A stretch of 43,114 nt of DNA from MGBC102946 sp022793145 (GCA_947426265.1 CANEDJ010000009.1:1-43114); one strand, 5' to 3'; positions 7,603 to 16,644 are shown, numbered from the stretch's first letter. Notes: generated from the letters alone by a model not told the origin. Numbers and translations are program-made.

Positions 7603-9107
7603 TGTTTGATGAAAGAATAAATTTACAACATGAAATAGAAAAAATTCTATCTAAGAAAAAATTTACAGAAGAAGCTAAAAATAAATTATTGCAATCAATA
7701 TTATTTGTTTATGATAATTATAATCCGCCCAAATATATTAGGAAAACAAGAGAAGAATATATCAATGAATACCTTAGAGTACTGGAAAATATGAATGGAT
7801 ATGCTGTAGTTGATTTGAATGAAATTAATGATTCAAATGAGGTTTCTACATATTTTAAAAAGGAAATTTTAAAGTCGTCAACTAGAAGTGGAAATTTAGA
7901 TTTTATAAATGGCAAATATGTTCCAACCCAAAATGGAGAATTTTATTGTTCTTGTAAGGGCTTTGCTTGGAGCAGAGAAAAAATGATGTTTTCTTTAGAT
8001 GAAGGAAATATATTAGAAGAATTAATGACAATTCACCATGAAATGACTCATTTGAGTGAAGGTGAACGACCATTTAGTTTAGGAAGTCAGGTGCCACTTT
8101 CCTTTGAATTACGAAAAATGTTTCTTGAAGGACATGCAGTAACAAGAGAAGCTAATATTAAAACTAGTAGTGACTATTACCAAATTGAACGTATTTCTGA
8201 TCAAAGTTCCTCTTTCAAAATTGAGTCTGAACAGTCTTATCCATTATATGGAAAATTATATCAAACTTTGGAATTGATATTTGGAGTAGATGTATTAGAA
8301 GAATTTGCTTCAAACAATAATAGAGAATTTGATATGTTTGAAGAACTTAAGAAAAGATTTCCAGAACTGCCAGTAAATGAAATCTTTGCCCATCTTATTT
8401 ATGTTATCAGTTGTAAAGAAAATACAGAAAAAAAAGTATTGATAGATGCAATTAAAAATATCGATAGCTTTAGAGCTTTGATATTAAGCCGTGAAGTTGT
8501 TGGAATAAATAGAGAAGAACAAACAATTGCCAATTTAGAACAATCAATATTAGGTAAGCAAAGTGAAATAGAAAGATTAACAGCACTGTTAAATAATCCA
8601 GAAAAACTTCAAAGCCAATTTCAAAAAGAATGTGAAACAATCAAAAATGAGATAGAAGAATGGCACAAAGCAAAAGAAATAACTGAGGAAGAGTATCAAA
8701 AGATGATGAAAGAATTTGAGATAGAGGCAACTTTAGAAAATTATAGTAATGTAAAAAAACAAGAATTAGAACAAACGGTTGAAGATAAAAAAAGAGAAGA
8801 AGAATTACTCAAAAATTCAAGAGAGACTTTATCAAAACTAAATACTAAATATCAAATGCTTTTACAAGATGACTTTGGGAAAGTGTTAGAACAAATTTGT
8901 ATACAAAGTCCTTCTTTAGAATCTTCATTTTCATTTTTAGAAACAACAGCATTTGAAAAAATTCGAGGAGAATATTCAAGATTATCAGATGAAGATAAAA
9001 AAGGTGAAAAAGGAAGTATTTTAATAGCACAAATACAAAAATTATTTGATTTAAAAGAATATACAATAATTGTAGATGAAAAACAAAAGACCAGCCTAGT
9101 TTCCTAG
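7602..9107 (+). CDS. Putative zinc metalloprotease with C-terminal coiled coil
   Basis: 501 residues, no signal peptide or membrane segment. HHEMTH places an HExxH zinc motif at H146-E147-H150, followed by LSEGE. A conserved-looking MFLEGHAVTRE block (E176, H178) lies about 25 residues on and could supply the third ligand. Residues about 305-440 are rich in Glu, Lys and Gln with heptad-like spacing, predicting a long coiled coil. I cannot name a family. The protein looks like a cytoplasmic gluzincin-like peptidase with an oligomerisation or tethering arm. It is coupled to the 74-residue protein upstream and its 3' end overlaps the convergent ldh gene by 12 bp inside a shared terminator hairpin. 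Confidence 0.75.
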   Translation: MFDERINLQHEIEKILSKKKFTEEAKNKLLQSILFVYDNYNPPKYIRKTREEYINEYLRVLENMNGYAVVDLNEINDSNEVSTYFKKEILKSSTRSGNLDFINGKYVPTQNGEFYCSCKGFAWSREKMMFSLDEGNILEELMTIHHEMTHLSEGERPFSLGSQVPLSFELRKMFLEGHAVTREANIKTSSDYYQIERISDQSSSFKIESEQSYPLYGKLYQTLELIFGVDVLEEFASNNNREFDMFEELKKRFPELPVNEIFAHLIYVISCKENTEKKVLIDAIKNIDSFRALILSREVVGINREEQTIANLEQSILGKQSEIERLTALLNNPEKLQSQFQKECETIKNEIEEWHKAKEITEEEYQKMMKEFEIEATLENYSNVKKQELEQTVEDKKREEELLKNSRETLSKLNTKYQMLLQDDFGKVLEQICIQSPSLESSFSFLETTAFEKIRGEYSRLSDEDKKGEKGSILIAQIQKLFDLKEYTIIVDEKQKTSLVS

Positions 9108-9118
9108 ACTGGTGTTTT
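9083..9118. terminator. Bidirectional terminator between the HExxH gene and ldh
   Basis: ACCAGCCTAG (9090-9099) pairs with CTAGACTGGT (9104-9113) with one mismatch or wobble. T-runs lie on both sides. The stop codons of both convergent genes (TAG 9105-9107 on plus; TAG at 9098-9096 on minus) are in the hairpin stem. Confidence 0.85.
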
Positions 9119-10016
9119 CATGTGTTGCTTTTTTTAAAATATCAATAGAATTTTGAAGTTGTTCTAATTCTTTTTCATTTAAGTCAACAAGAACTCTTTC
9201 TTTAATCCCATTTTTATTTAAAATGCAAGGACTCCCAATATAAATATCATTTGCATCATCATAAGCTGATACAGTGATGATGCTATTTTCATCTCCTAAA
9301 ATAGCATTCGTAATTCTAACTAAGCACATTCCAATGCCATAATAAGTTGCGCCTTTTCTATTGATGATTTCATAAGCAGCATCTCTAACGTTATGATAGA
9401 TTTCATCGCATTCTTCTTCTGTTAAGAAATTTCTGACATTTTGAAGTCCAACATTGGCATTACTCCATGGAACAAACTCACTGTCTCCATGTTCTCCAAT
9501 GACATAAGCGTGAATATTTTTTGGACTTACTCCTAATTTTTCTCCAACCATATAACGAAGTCTAGCGGTGTCTAGACTTGTTCCAGAACCAATTACTTTA
9601 CTTGTGTCAAGACCAGAATATTTCCAAGTCATATAAGTCATTACATCTAATGGGTTAGTTGCTACTAGAAAAATTCCACGAAATCCATTTTCCATAACTT
9701 CTGTAACAATGGATTTAAAAATTTTACTATTTTTATGAATTAAATCCATTCTTGTTTCTCCAGGGTTTTGATTTGCTCCTGCACAGATACATACGATAGA
9801 AGCATCTTTACAATCTGCATAAGTTCCTACTTTTATATTAATTTTAGAAGGCGCAAAAGCAAGACAATGGTTTAAATCCATTACTTCTCCTTCAATTCTT
9901 TTTGTATCTAGATCAATTAATACGAGTTCGTTTACAAATGTTTTTTGATTTAGTAGAGCATAAGCATAACTCATACCTACGTTTCCACATCCAATTAATA
10001 CAACTTTTTTATTCAT
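9096..10016 (-). CDS. ldh: L-lactate dehydrogenase
   Basis: A 306-residue NAD-dependent L-lactate dehydrogenase, which reduces pyruvate to lactate and regenerates NAD+ in fermentation. The Rossmann motif GCGNVG is at residues 9-14. The substrate loop AGANQNPGETRMDL has Gln83 where malate dehydrogenases have Arg, and carries the catalytic Arg89. LDTARLR gives D149 and R152, and IGEHGDSE gives the catalytic His176. Length is close to the usual 310-320. It is a single-gene unit with its own promoter, reading toward and overlapping the HExxH protein gene. A fermentative lifestyle is inferred. Confidence 0.95.
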   Translation of the reverse strand: MNKKVVLIGCGNVGMSYAYALLNQKTFVNELVLIDLDTKRIEGEVMDLNHCLAFAPSKINIKVGTYADCKDASIVCICAGANQNPGETRMDLIHKNSKIFKSIVTEVMENGFRGIFLVATNPLDVMTYMTWKYSGLDTSKVIGSGTSLDTARLRYMVGEKLGVSPKNIHAYVIGEHGDSEFVPWSNANVGLQNVRNFLTEEECDEIYHNVRDAAYEIINRKGATYYGIGMCLVRITNAILGDENSIITVSAYDDANDIYIGSPCILNKNGIKERVLVDLNEKELEQLQNSIDILKKATHENTSLGN

Positions 10017-10042
10017 AAATATTTTCCTCTCTATTCTTTTTC

Positions 10043-10071
10043 ATTATAACAAACTTATATTTTTCATTCAA
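10043..10071 (-). promoter_or_regulatory. Promoter of ldh
   Basis: Read on the minus strand: TTGAAT (10071-10066), 17-bp spacer, TATAAT (10048-10043), then an AGAGAGGAAAA site before the start codon. Confidence 0.65.
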
Positions 10072-10087
10072 TATATTTTACTATTTC

Positions 10088-10116
10088 TTGACAATATAAA
10101 ATAGTCATTATAAAAT
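10088..10116 (+). promoter_or_regulatory. Promoter of the thioredoxin-ABC operon
   Basis: Perfect -35 TTGACA (10088-10093), 17-bp spacer, TAAAAT (10111-10116). The -35 box lies 17 bp beyond the ldh -35 box, so the two promoters are divergent and back to back. Confidence 0.65.
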
Positions 10117-10139
10117 GAATTTAGAAAGTAGGATGGTGT

Positions 10140-10895
10140 ATGAAAAAGAATTATAAAACTTTTTTAGTTGCAGTTATTGTTTTGATTATTGGAGGACTAT
10201 TAGGAATGGGAATAAAGTATTTCTATCAGTCATGGAAATTTCAAAAATTATATGATAGTCTTTTAAAAGAAAATCAGGAAATCTTATTTTTAGGTAGACC
10301 TACTTGTGGATTTTGTAATTTATTAAAACCTATTTTAGATGATACAAGTAAGAAATATAATTTTGAATATCGTTATATTAATACAGACGAGCTATCAAAA
10401 AAACAGTTAAACAAATTGTTAGAGAAACTTGAAATTAGAAGCTCTACATTTTCGACTCCTAGAATATTAATAACAGAAAAAGATAAAATTATAGATTCCT
10501 ATATTGGTTATATGGATGATATCAGTGTATTTCATTTCTTTAAAAAGAATGGCTTTATTCAGGAAGAAGAGGAATTTATCAATCCTTATCCGAACATTGA
10601 GCGACTTAGTAGCAATGACTATTTTAAATTGATAGAAGAAAAGAGAACAACAATGATTATAGTTGGTAGAATTGGTGATTCAACAATCAATTCTATGTTA
10701 AAAAAAGCAAGTAGTGAAAACTTGAATGTGAAATTTTTAAGTCCAAGTGTCTTTTTAACAGAAGAAGAATATAACAAGTTTGTGGCTACAATTAAAAATA
10801 TGAAAGAAGAAACTCGACTTCCGTTACTTTTGGAAATAGAAAATGGAGAAGTGGTGAGCATGAAAGAAGATGCGAATGAAAGTATGTTAAGGTAA
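10140..10895 (+). CDS. Membrane-anchored thioredoxin-like protein with one active and one degenerate domain
   Basis: 251 residues with one N-terminal membrane helix (about 8-26) and the rest predicted extracytoplasmic. The first thioredoxin-like domain has LGRPTCGFCNLLKP, giving a CGFC redox motif at C56/C59, and a likely cis-proline in STFSTPRILI. The second half repeats the fold pattern but has VGRIGDSTINS where the CxxC motif would be, so it lacks redox cysteines. The layout resembles the double-CxxC protein encoded at 14540-15442, its likely paralogue. It is the first gene of an operon with an ABC ATPase (9-bp gap) and permease. It may keep a secreted substrate or the transporter in the right redox state; that is inference. 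Confidence 0.75.
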   Translation: MKKNYKTFLVAVIVLIIGGLLGMGIKYFYQSWKFQKLYDSLLKENQEILFLGRPTCGFCNLLKPILDDTSKKYNFEYRYINTDELSKKQLNKLLEKLEIRSSTFSTPRILITEKDKIIDSYIGYMDDISVFHFFKKNGFIQEEEEFINPYPNIERLSSNDYFKLIEEKRTTMIIVGRIGDSTINSMLKKASSENLNVKFLSPSVFLTEEEYNKFVATIKNMKEETRLPLLLEIENGEVVSMKEDANESMLR

Positions 10896-10904
10896 GGAGA
10901 AAAA

Positions 10905-11582
10905 ATGGAAATATTAAAAGTTGAAAATTTATGTAAGACGTATGGAAAAGGAGAAACTTTGGTAAAAGCTTTAGATCATGTCAGTTTCTCAGTAGAAAAA
11001 GGGGAGTTTGTTGCAATTGTAGGATCTAGTGGAAGTGGAAAAAGTACACTTTTACATATACTAGGTGGAGTGGATAGACCAACTAGTGGAAAAGTATATG
11101 TAGAAGGGGAAGAGGTTTATAAATTAAATGAGACAAACTTAGCAATTTTTAGAAGAAGACAAGTAGGGCTTATTTATCAATTTTATAACTTAATACCAAT
11201 TTTAAATGTGACAGAAAATATGACATTACCAATTTTATTAGATAACAAAAAAGTAGATCAAACTTATCTACAAGAACTAATCGAAACATTGGGATTACAA
11301 AATAGAGTAAATCATTTACCCAATGAACTATCAGGAGGCCAACAGCAAAGAGTATCAATTGGAAGAGCTTTGATGAATCATCCAGCTTTACTTTTAGCGG
11401 ATGAACCAACTGGAAATCTAGATAGTAAGGCTTCAAAAGAAATTGTAGAATTATTAAAATTATCTAATAAAAAATACAAACAGACCATTATTATGATTAC
11501 GCACGATTATAATTTAGCATTAAACGCCAATCGAATTATTACCATTGGTGATGGAAAAATTATCGGTGATGAGAGGGTATAA
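10905..11582 (+). CDS. ABC transporter ATP-binding protein (MacB/LolD type)
   Basis: 225 residues, the usual size for this class. Walker A is GSSGSGKST (40-48), the ABC signature ELSGGQQQR (141-149), Walker B LLLADEP (162-168) and the switch histidine is in MITHDYN. The sequence is closest in style to LolD/MacB/FtsE-type ATPases that pair with FtsX-like permeases. Ribosome binding site AAGGAGA. The stop codon is three bases from the start of the permease gene, so they form one transporter that works by mechanotransmission or extrusion rather than classic import. Substrate unknown. Confidence 0.92.
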   Translation: MEILKVENLCKTYGKGETLVKALDHVSFSVEKGEFVAIVGSSGSGKSTLLHILGGVDRPTSGKVYVEGEEVYKLNETNLAIFRRRQVGLIYQFYNLIPILNVTENMTLPILLDNKKVDQTYLQELIETLGLQNRVNHLPNELSGGQQQRVSIGRALMNHPALLLADEPTGNLDSKASKEIVELLKLSNKKYKQTIIMITHDYNLALNANRIITIGDGKIIGDERV

Positions 11583-11585
11583 GTT

Positions 11586-14018
11586 ATGAAAGTACTTTAT
11601 CAATTTACAAGAAGCAATTTAAAACAAAATAAACATAGAACAGTTGTTACAATTATTGGAATAGGACTAACATCTATATTGTTATTTTGTTTGGGATTTG
11701 GAGCAACCATTATAGAAAATCAGGAACTAGATAATGCAGTTCGTAAACGTGGATATTATCACTTTGCTTATACAGATGTAGATACTATCATTTTAAAAGA
11801 ATTGCAAAAAAAGCAAGAGCTTAGTAAGATAGAAGTGGAAACAGAACTTTCTAATTTTAAAATTAGTTGGTTTCGAGTAAAACTGTATGGAAGAGATTCT
11901 TATGAACTTGGCAATATGAAATTACAAGTAGGAGAGTATCCAAAAAAAGAAGGAGAAATTTTATTATCATATCCAATCGCTCACATTTATAAGAAAAAAA
12001 TTGGGGATATATTAGAAATAGATGGAAAAAATTATCAAATTGCAGGAATTTATGACTGTGATTCTAGTTATGCAGAACAAAACATATATACTTGGAGGAA
12101 TACATTTGAACAAGATAACTTAACTATTTATATGACGTTAAAAAATCCTAAAAATGGTTATGAAAAAATTCATGAATTATCCAAATCACTTGGATTTCAA
12201 AGTGTTAGTTTAACGCGAATCGAAGACTATGAACATGAAAATATTAATCATAATATGTTAAAAACTTATGGAGAATATCGTGATTATTTGGATTATGCAA
12301 CTAAAATACTAGTATTAATGATATTATCAACAGTTTTATCTATCGTCTGTATTTTAGTGATTTATAACGCCTTTGCAATATCTGTTACAGAGCGAAAAAA
12401 AACACTAGGTGTATTATCTAGTATTGGAGCAACTCCAATGCAATTATTAAAATCGGTGATGTATGAAGCTACAATCATTGCTTTCATAGCCATTCCATTA
12501 GGTTTTGCCATTGCTAGTATTGGGAGTTATTTATTTGTATTTCTAGGCAACCATTTCTTTATGGAAATATTATCAACTCCATTAAGATTTGGACTTAATC
12601 CAATTTATTTCATTATGTGCTTGATTTTTATTTTAATTAGTATTTACTTGTCTGCCTTTTTTCCAGCGATGAGAGCAAGAGAAGTAACCCCGTTAGAAGC
12701 CATTCGCATGTCACAAGATATCAAATTAAAAAAGAAAAAAATAAAACGTAATAGATTCATTCACTTGTTATTTGGAATTGAAGGAGATATTGCTTATAAA
12801 AATAGAAAACGAAATAAGAAAAAATATCGAATTGTGACTTTATCACTTGTAATTGGCATTGTCCTATTTATGTTATTTGCAACATTTTTTGATTTGCAAA
12901 AGAAAATATTTGACAAAAATTCATTACCAGAAACAACTAATTTTGTATCTATTTCATTAGTGGGAGAAGAGAAAGAACAGGAAGAATACTTAAAACGATT
13001 GTTAGAACAAGTAAATATAATTGAGCAAGAAAAAATAAAAAATACAATAGCTGCAATAGATGATAATGTTTCTTACCATGAAGATTATTTAACTAAAATT
13101 GTTCATCCATCTGGAAGCATTAGGCTCATGTCTTTAAACGAAGGAGAATATGAAAAATATGCAAAAAAAATTGGTTTAAAAGAAAAGAAACCAATTTTAC
13201 TAAATCATATTTCTATGTTTAAATTAGACGACACAGGAAAACAACAATTAGTATTAGATACAGATGTATTTAAGCCGATGAATTCATTTCATTTTACATT
13301 AAATGATGAGGTGAGAATTGTACTAGATGATTTTATGATGACAACAACTTATATGGAAGATACACTAAATACTTATATTCCAATTTTATATGTTCCAGAT
13401 GAAATGTATCAAGAGTGGATTAAAAAATCTAATAATATTGATTTTGTTAATGATTCACTGAGTACAGCATACCATATTAAAACTGTAGACTATCGAACAA
13501 TAGAAAAAAATTATCAAAAATTAAAATCTTCTGGAAATATTTTAGCAAGTCATTATAATAACGAATCGTATGAAGTTTACAAAGGCTTCTTAACATTAAA
13601 AATGTGGAATTTCTTAGTAATCGGTGCTGTTTGCTTTATTGCTATAATTGCTATTACAAGCGTTGTCAATACGATTCATACTAGTATGCAATTAAGAAAA
13701 AAAGAATTTGCTATCTTACGTAGTATTGGAATGACACCAAAAAGTTTTTATAAAATGATTTGTTTAGAGAGTATTTTCTTTGGCATTTGGTCTTTAATCT
13801 TTGGTTTATTAATTTCGACAGGATGTATCAAATTACTGTTTGGTGCAATGAACGTAGGGGTATTACCAAAAGATAAAATTCAATATGAGTATCCCTTTAC
13901 TTATATGTGGATTACTATTATAGCAGTATTTATTATTGTCTTAATTTCTATGATTTACTCAAGTAAGAAAGCATCCAAAGAAAACATCGTAGATATTTTA
14001 AAAGAGGATAGTTTTTAG
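11586..14018 (+). CDS. ABC transporter permease with two FtsX domains
   Basis: 810 residues. An N-terminal membrane helix (about 18-40) is followed by an extracytoplasmic domain and three membrane helices with the FtsX/MacB pattern (about 240-370, including VTERKKTLGVLSSIGATP and PAMRAREVTPLEAIR). A second single helix (about 413-431) begins the same layout again: a large extracytoplasmic domain, then three helices (about 675-795) with LRKKEFAILRSIGMTPKSFYK. The tail ASKENIVDILKEDSF matches the usual 'P.eair' end. This duplicated architecture is common in Firmicute peptide or lipid exporters and peptide-sensing systems. No two-component system is adjacent. Substrate not predictable. Confidence 0.88.
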   Translation: MKVLYQFTRSNLKQNKHRTVVTIIGIGLTSILLFCLGFGATIIENQELDNAVRKRGYYHFAYTDVDTIILKELQKKQELSKIEVETELSNFKISWFRVKLYGRDSYELGNMKLQVGEYPKKEGEILLSYPIAHIYKKKIGDILEIDGKNYQIAGIYDCDSSYAEQNIYTWRNTFEQDNLTIYMTLKNPKNGYEKIHELSKSLGFQSVSLTRIEDYEHENINHNMLKTYGEYRDYLDYATKILVLMILSTVLSIVCILVIYNAFAISVTERKKTLGVLSSIGATPMQLLKSVMYEATIIAFIAIPLGFAIASIGSYLFVFLGNHFFMEILSTPLRFGLNPIYFIMCLIFILISIYLSAFFPAMRAREVTPLEAIRMSQDIKLKKKKIKRNRFIHLLFGIEGDIAYKNRKRNKKKYRIVTLSLVIGIVLFMLFATFFDLQKKIFDKNSLPETTNFVSISLVGEEKEQEEYLKRLLEQVNIIEQEKIKNTIAAIDDNVSYHEDYLTKIVHPSGSIRLMSLNEGEYEKYAKKIGLKEKKPILLNHISMFKLDDTGKQQLVLDTDVFKPMNSFHFTLNDEVRIVLDDFMMTTTYMEDTLNTYIPILYVPDEMYQEWIKKSNNIDFVNDSLSTAYHIKTVDYRTIEKNYQKLKSSGNILASHYNNESYEVYKGFLTLKMWNFLVIGAVCFIAIIAITSVVNTIHTSMQLRKKEFAILRSIGMTPKSFYKMICLESIFFGIWSLIFGLLISTGCIKLLFGAMNVGVLPKDKIQYEYPFTYMWITIIAVFIIVLISMIYSSKKASKENIVDILKEDSF

Positions 14019-14023
14019 ATAAG

Positions 14024-14054
14024 AAAAAAATGATATTTGACTATCATTTTTTTT
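14024..14054. terminator. Bidirectional terminator after the ABC permease gene
   Basis: A-run plus TGATA (14031-14035) pairs with TATCA (14042-14046) plus T-run, giving a usable hairpin on both strands. It serves the permease gene on plus and the zinc-ribbon gene on minus. Confidence 0.75.
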
Positions 14055-14412
14055 AAAAGAATATAGCTAGTTCATTAAGTGTATCGGCTAAATTAATGAT
14101 ACTATAAATTCCATATAGTACACTAAATATACCAACAATTAAACCTGCGATTGCTAAACCTTTTCCATTACCATTTCCTTTGCTTACTTGTGCAAGTCCA
14201 ATTCCAGATAAAATTGCACCAACTAAACCAACAATTCCAGCAAAGTTAATAATTAAAGAAGCCATTGAAACAATGAAACCAGAAAGAGCTAATTTATTAT
14301 TGTCATTGCCATTTCCATTGTTTCCTTTTTTAGAAGTATATTTTCCACATTCTAAACATACTTCGCTATTTTCTTTTAATTCAGCTCCACAATTTTCACA
14401 AAATTTTGCCAT
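14053..14412 (-). CDS. Zinc-ribbon membrane protein (DUF4190-like)
   Basis: 119 residues. An N-terminal zinc ribbon has CENCG and CLECG (Cys 5, 8, 19, 22). A Gly/Asn/Lys-rich linker follows, then two hydrophobic segments (about 41-70 and 85-108) of the DUF4190 pattern, with GLAQVSKGNGNGKGLAIAGL between them. The family is found widely in Firmicutes and has no settled function. The gene is single, with an AAGGAGGT ribosome binding site, and is divergent from the double-thioredoxin gene. Confidence 0.75.
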   Translation of the reverse strand: MAKFCENCGAELKENSEVCLECGKYTSKKGNNGNGNDNNKLALSGFIVSMASLIINFAGIVGLVGAILSGIGLAQVSKGNGNGKGLAIAGLIVGIFSVLYGIYSIINLADTLNELAIFF

Positions 14413-14483
14413 TTTAAAATACCTCCTTTTTTATAGTATATCATATTTTTTTTATTTTTTGACTGAGATTTTTGTGAATTGAA

Positions 14484-14513
14484 TTGACAGAAGAAAGAAA
14501 GTCAGTATATAAT
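14484..14513 (+). promoter_or_regulatory. Promoter of the double-thioredoxin gene
   Basis: TTGACA (14484-14489), 18-bp spacer, TATAAT (14508-14513): two consensus boxes. Confidence 0.75.
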
Positions 14514-14539
14514 TTATATGAAATAGAGAAGGTGTAACA

Positions 14540-15442
14540 ATGAATGAAAATAAAAAAGTTGTAATTGCTATAGCAGTAATAATGGGATCATTGCTCTTAT
14601 TAATATTAATAGGGTTATTGCAAAAAGATTTAAGCAAACAAAATGATTATAATGATGATAATTCAGGAAATATAACTTATAATGGAAAATATACAACAGA
14701 TTATGAAAAAGCGTTTGAAGGAGAAGGAAAAAAAGTTTTATTTATAGGTAGTTCTAGTTGTGGAGTGTGTAGTGAATTTACTCCATATATGAAATATTTG
14801 AGTGAAGCATATGATTTTACTTATTATTATATTGATGCAGCAACAATGAATACAAATACTTTGGAAACTGTATTAGGAAAAGTAGGAAAGACTTTAGATA
14901 ATATTGGAACTCCATATATGGCATTTATAGAAAATGGAAAAAAATATGAAGAAGTACAGGGTTATTTATCAGAGTCTGGACTATTTTCAACTCTTCAAAA
15001 AAATGGAATTATAGGAGAAGAGGAAACATATACTTCTAGTATTGAAGCTTCATCTGGTTCTAACAATGAAACAAATGAGTATCAAAATTTGACCTTTATT
15101 GATTATGATAAGTATAAAGAAATTTATGATTCAAAAGAAAAGGCAATTATTGTATTGGGTCAAACTGGTTGTGGTGCTTGTACAGCTTTTAAACCAGTTA
15201 TTAATGAAATTGCGAAAGAATATGATTTAACTATTTATTTTGTAAATTTAACAGATTGGACCAAACGAGAAACATATGATTTAATGGGATCTCTATCTTA
15301 TTTTAAAGAGCGAGAATCGTTTGGGACTCCACTTACTTTAATACTTGAAAATGGGGATAATATAAGTGAACAAGAAGGTCATAATAGTAAAGCAGCAACA
15401 ATAGAATTTTTGAAAAAAGAAGGCTTTATAAAAGAGAATTAA
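14540..15442 (+). CDS. Membrane-anchored protein with two thioredoxin-like domains
   Basis: 300 residues: an N-terminal membrane helix (about 7-27), an Asn/Asp-rich spacer, then two thioredoxin-fold domains. Domain 1 has GSSSCGVCSEF (C74/C77) and the cis-Pro motif NIGTPYM. Domain 2 has GQTGCGACTAF (C211/C214) and FGTPLTL. A Ser/Asn/Glu-rich linker (about 165-182) joins them. The closest described class is the thioredoxin-like 'bacteriocin transport accessory' group, but no bacteriocin gene is visible, so a role in extracytoplasmic disulfide exchange is the safest reading. The protein encoded at 10140 has the same architecture but has lost the second CxxC. Confidence 0.8.
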   Translation: MNENKKVVIAIAVIMGSLLLLILIGLLQKDLSKQNDYNDDNSGNITYNGKYTTDYEKAFEGEGKKVLFIGSSSCGVCSEFTPYMKYLSEAYDFTYYYIDAATMNTNTLETVLGKVGKTLDNIGTPYMAFIENGKKYEEVQGYLSESGLFSTLQKNGIIGEEETYTSSIEASSGSNNETNEYQNLTFIDYDKYKEIYDSKEKAIIVLGQTGCGACTAFKPVINEIAKEYDLTIYFVNLTDWTKRETYDLMGSLSYFKERESFGTPLTLILENGDNISEQEGHNSKAATIEFLKKEGFIKEN

Positions 15443-15462
15443 AAACTAATTCTCTTTTATTG
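15430..15462. terminator. Bidirectional terminator with both stop codons in the stem
   Basis: AAAAGAGAATTA (15430-15441) pairs perfectly with TAATTCTCTTTT (15447-15458). The plus-strand stop TAA (15440-15442) and the minus-strand stop TAG (15448-15446) both lie in this hairpin. Confidence 0.85.
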
Positions 15463-16618
15463 TTATTTGATATATTTTTTGTTTAGCAGTTGGCTTGATA
15501 TGTGTATCATAATATGCTAATATTTCCATCTCATCTTTAGAAGTTTTCTCTTGTGCTTTTTTTCCTAATAAACATTTTGATTCCCACGACTTTGCAGATA
15601 AACCAGCACTTAATAATTCTTCTATTTCTTTTTGATCATCTTCTAATGTTAAAACAGGAAAGAGCAGCTTAATTCCATACTTATCTGCAAGTTCTTCAAA
15701 ACGTTGTAACATTACAGGTTGTTCAATTAAAAATTTTTGACTCATCCTGGCACCTTCAGCAATATATTTATAACCATAATGTTGTGCAATTGCAATAGCA
15801 TTTAAATACATTGCACTTCTACAAGAGAGGCATTGTATTTCTGAGTCAATTGTTCCATGACCTATTTCATTTAGCAAAGTAGATTTCCATGTATGAAATA
15901 AAGATTGAAATTCTTTTTCAATATTAACGGAAGAAAATTGATATGGAAAATGATAGCCATCAATATTTGATAATGTTTTTTGATAAGTTATATATGGTTT
16001 ATTTTGGTCACGCATATGGCCATTATCGAAATGTATAAAATGAACTTTATATCCTAATTTTACAAGTCTAACAGCAGCTAATGTACTATCTTTTCCACCT
16101 GAATACATAAGTAAGACATCTTTATCTGTTCTAGGAACTTTTAATTTTTTTATTACTGATAATACATTTGGATTAATGAATGTGACAGCACTATGATAAC
16201 CATAAGGAGTTTCTTCATTTACATCATTATTTTCAGAAGAACTTAGGATTTGATTTTCGGTTTCAGAAATAAAGGTTAGGTTTGCTAACAAATGGTTGAA
16301 TGTACTTTCTATAGGAAGAGAGTGTTCTTTTAATTGAAAATCCATATCATATAAAAATGTATTTTCTTCGATTTGAAAAAGTGAGTCTGGATCAAAAGCC
16401 ATTTCAAATAAATTATTCCATTCAGCATTTTTTAGATTAGCGTTAGAATAGAAATTAGTATCAAGAAGTCCATAAAATAGTAGTGTAATAAAAATGCTGA
16501 TATTGGAGAAAGGCTTTTGATCAAAATAATTTGGTACATGAATAAAATCAATTTCATTATGTATTTTTTCACATAGAAATTTTTCTTTAAATTTAATGAT
16601 TAATTTAATCCTTTGCAT
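15446..16618 (-). CDS. PP-loop ATP pyrophosphatase (ThiI/QueC-like family, substrate unknown)
   Basis: 390 residues, cytoplasmic. The PP-loop motif LMYSGGKDSTLAAVRL is at 170-185, with SGGKDS binding and activating ATP. Further on are CLSCRSAMYLNAIAIA (C263, C266), EGARMSQKFLIEQ (288-300) and KCLLG (C349). The arrangement of PP-loop, CxxC and 'xxG.r.sQ' resembles ThiI and other thiouridine or sulfur-transfer PP-loop enzymes, and less closely QueC. About 160 residues precede the PP-loop and have no recognisable THUMP domain, so this is not ordinary ThiI. A tRNA-modification or sulfur-transfer role is plausible but not proven. Ribosome binding site AGGTGAT. Single-gene unit convergent with the thioredoxin-like gene. 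Confidence 0.7.
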   Translation of the reverse strand: MQRIKLIIKFKEKFLCEKIHNEIDFIHVPNYFDQKPFSNISIFITLLFYGLLDTNFYSNANLKNAEWNNLFEMAFDPDSLFQIEENTFLYDMDFQLKEHSLPIESTFNHLLANLTFISETENQILSSSENNDVNEETPYGYHSAVTFINPNVLSVIKKLKVPRTDKDVLLMYSGGKDSTLAAVRLVKLGYKVHFIHFDNGHMRDQNKPYITYQKTLSNIDGYHFPYQFSSVNIEKEFQSLFHTWKSTLLNEIGHGTIDSEIQCLSCRSAMYLNAIAIAQHYGYKYIAEGARMSQKFLIEQPVMLQRFEELADKYGIKLLFPVLTLEDDQKEIEELLSAGLSAKSWESKCLLGKKAQEKTSKDEMEILAYYDTHIKPTAKQKIYQITIKEN

Positions 16619-16644
16619 ACAATCACCTAATGTTTTTTATTATA

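Noticed and set aside
9096..10016. Malate dehydrogenase instead of lactate dehydrogenase
   Set aside because: The substrate loop has Gln83 (AGANQNPGETR), typical of LDH; MDH has Arg there.
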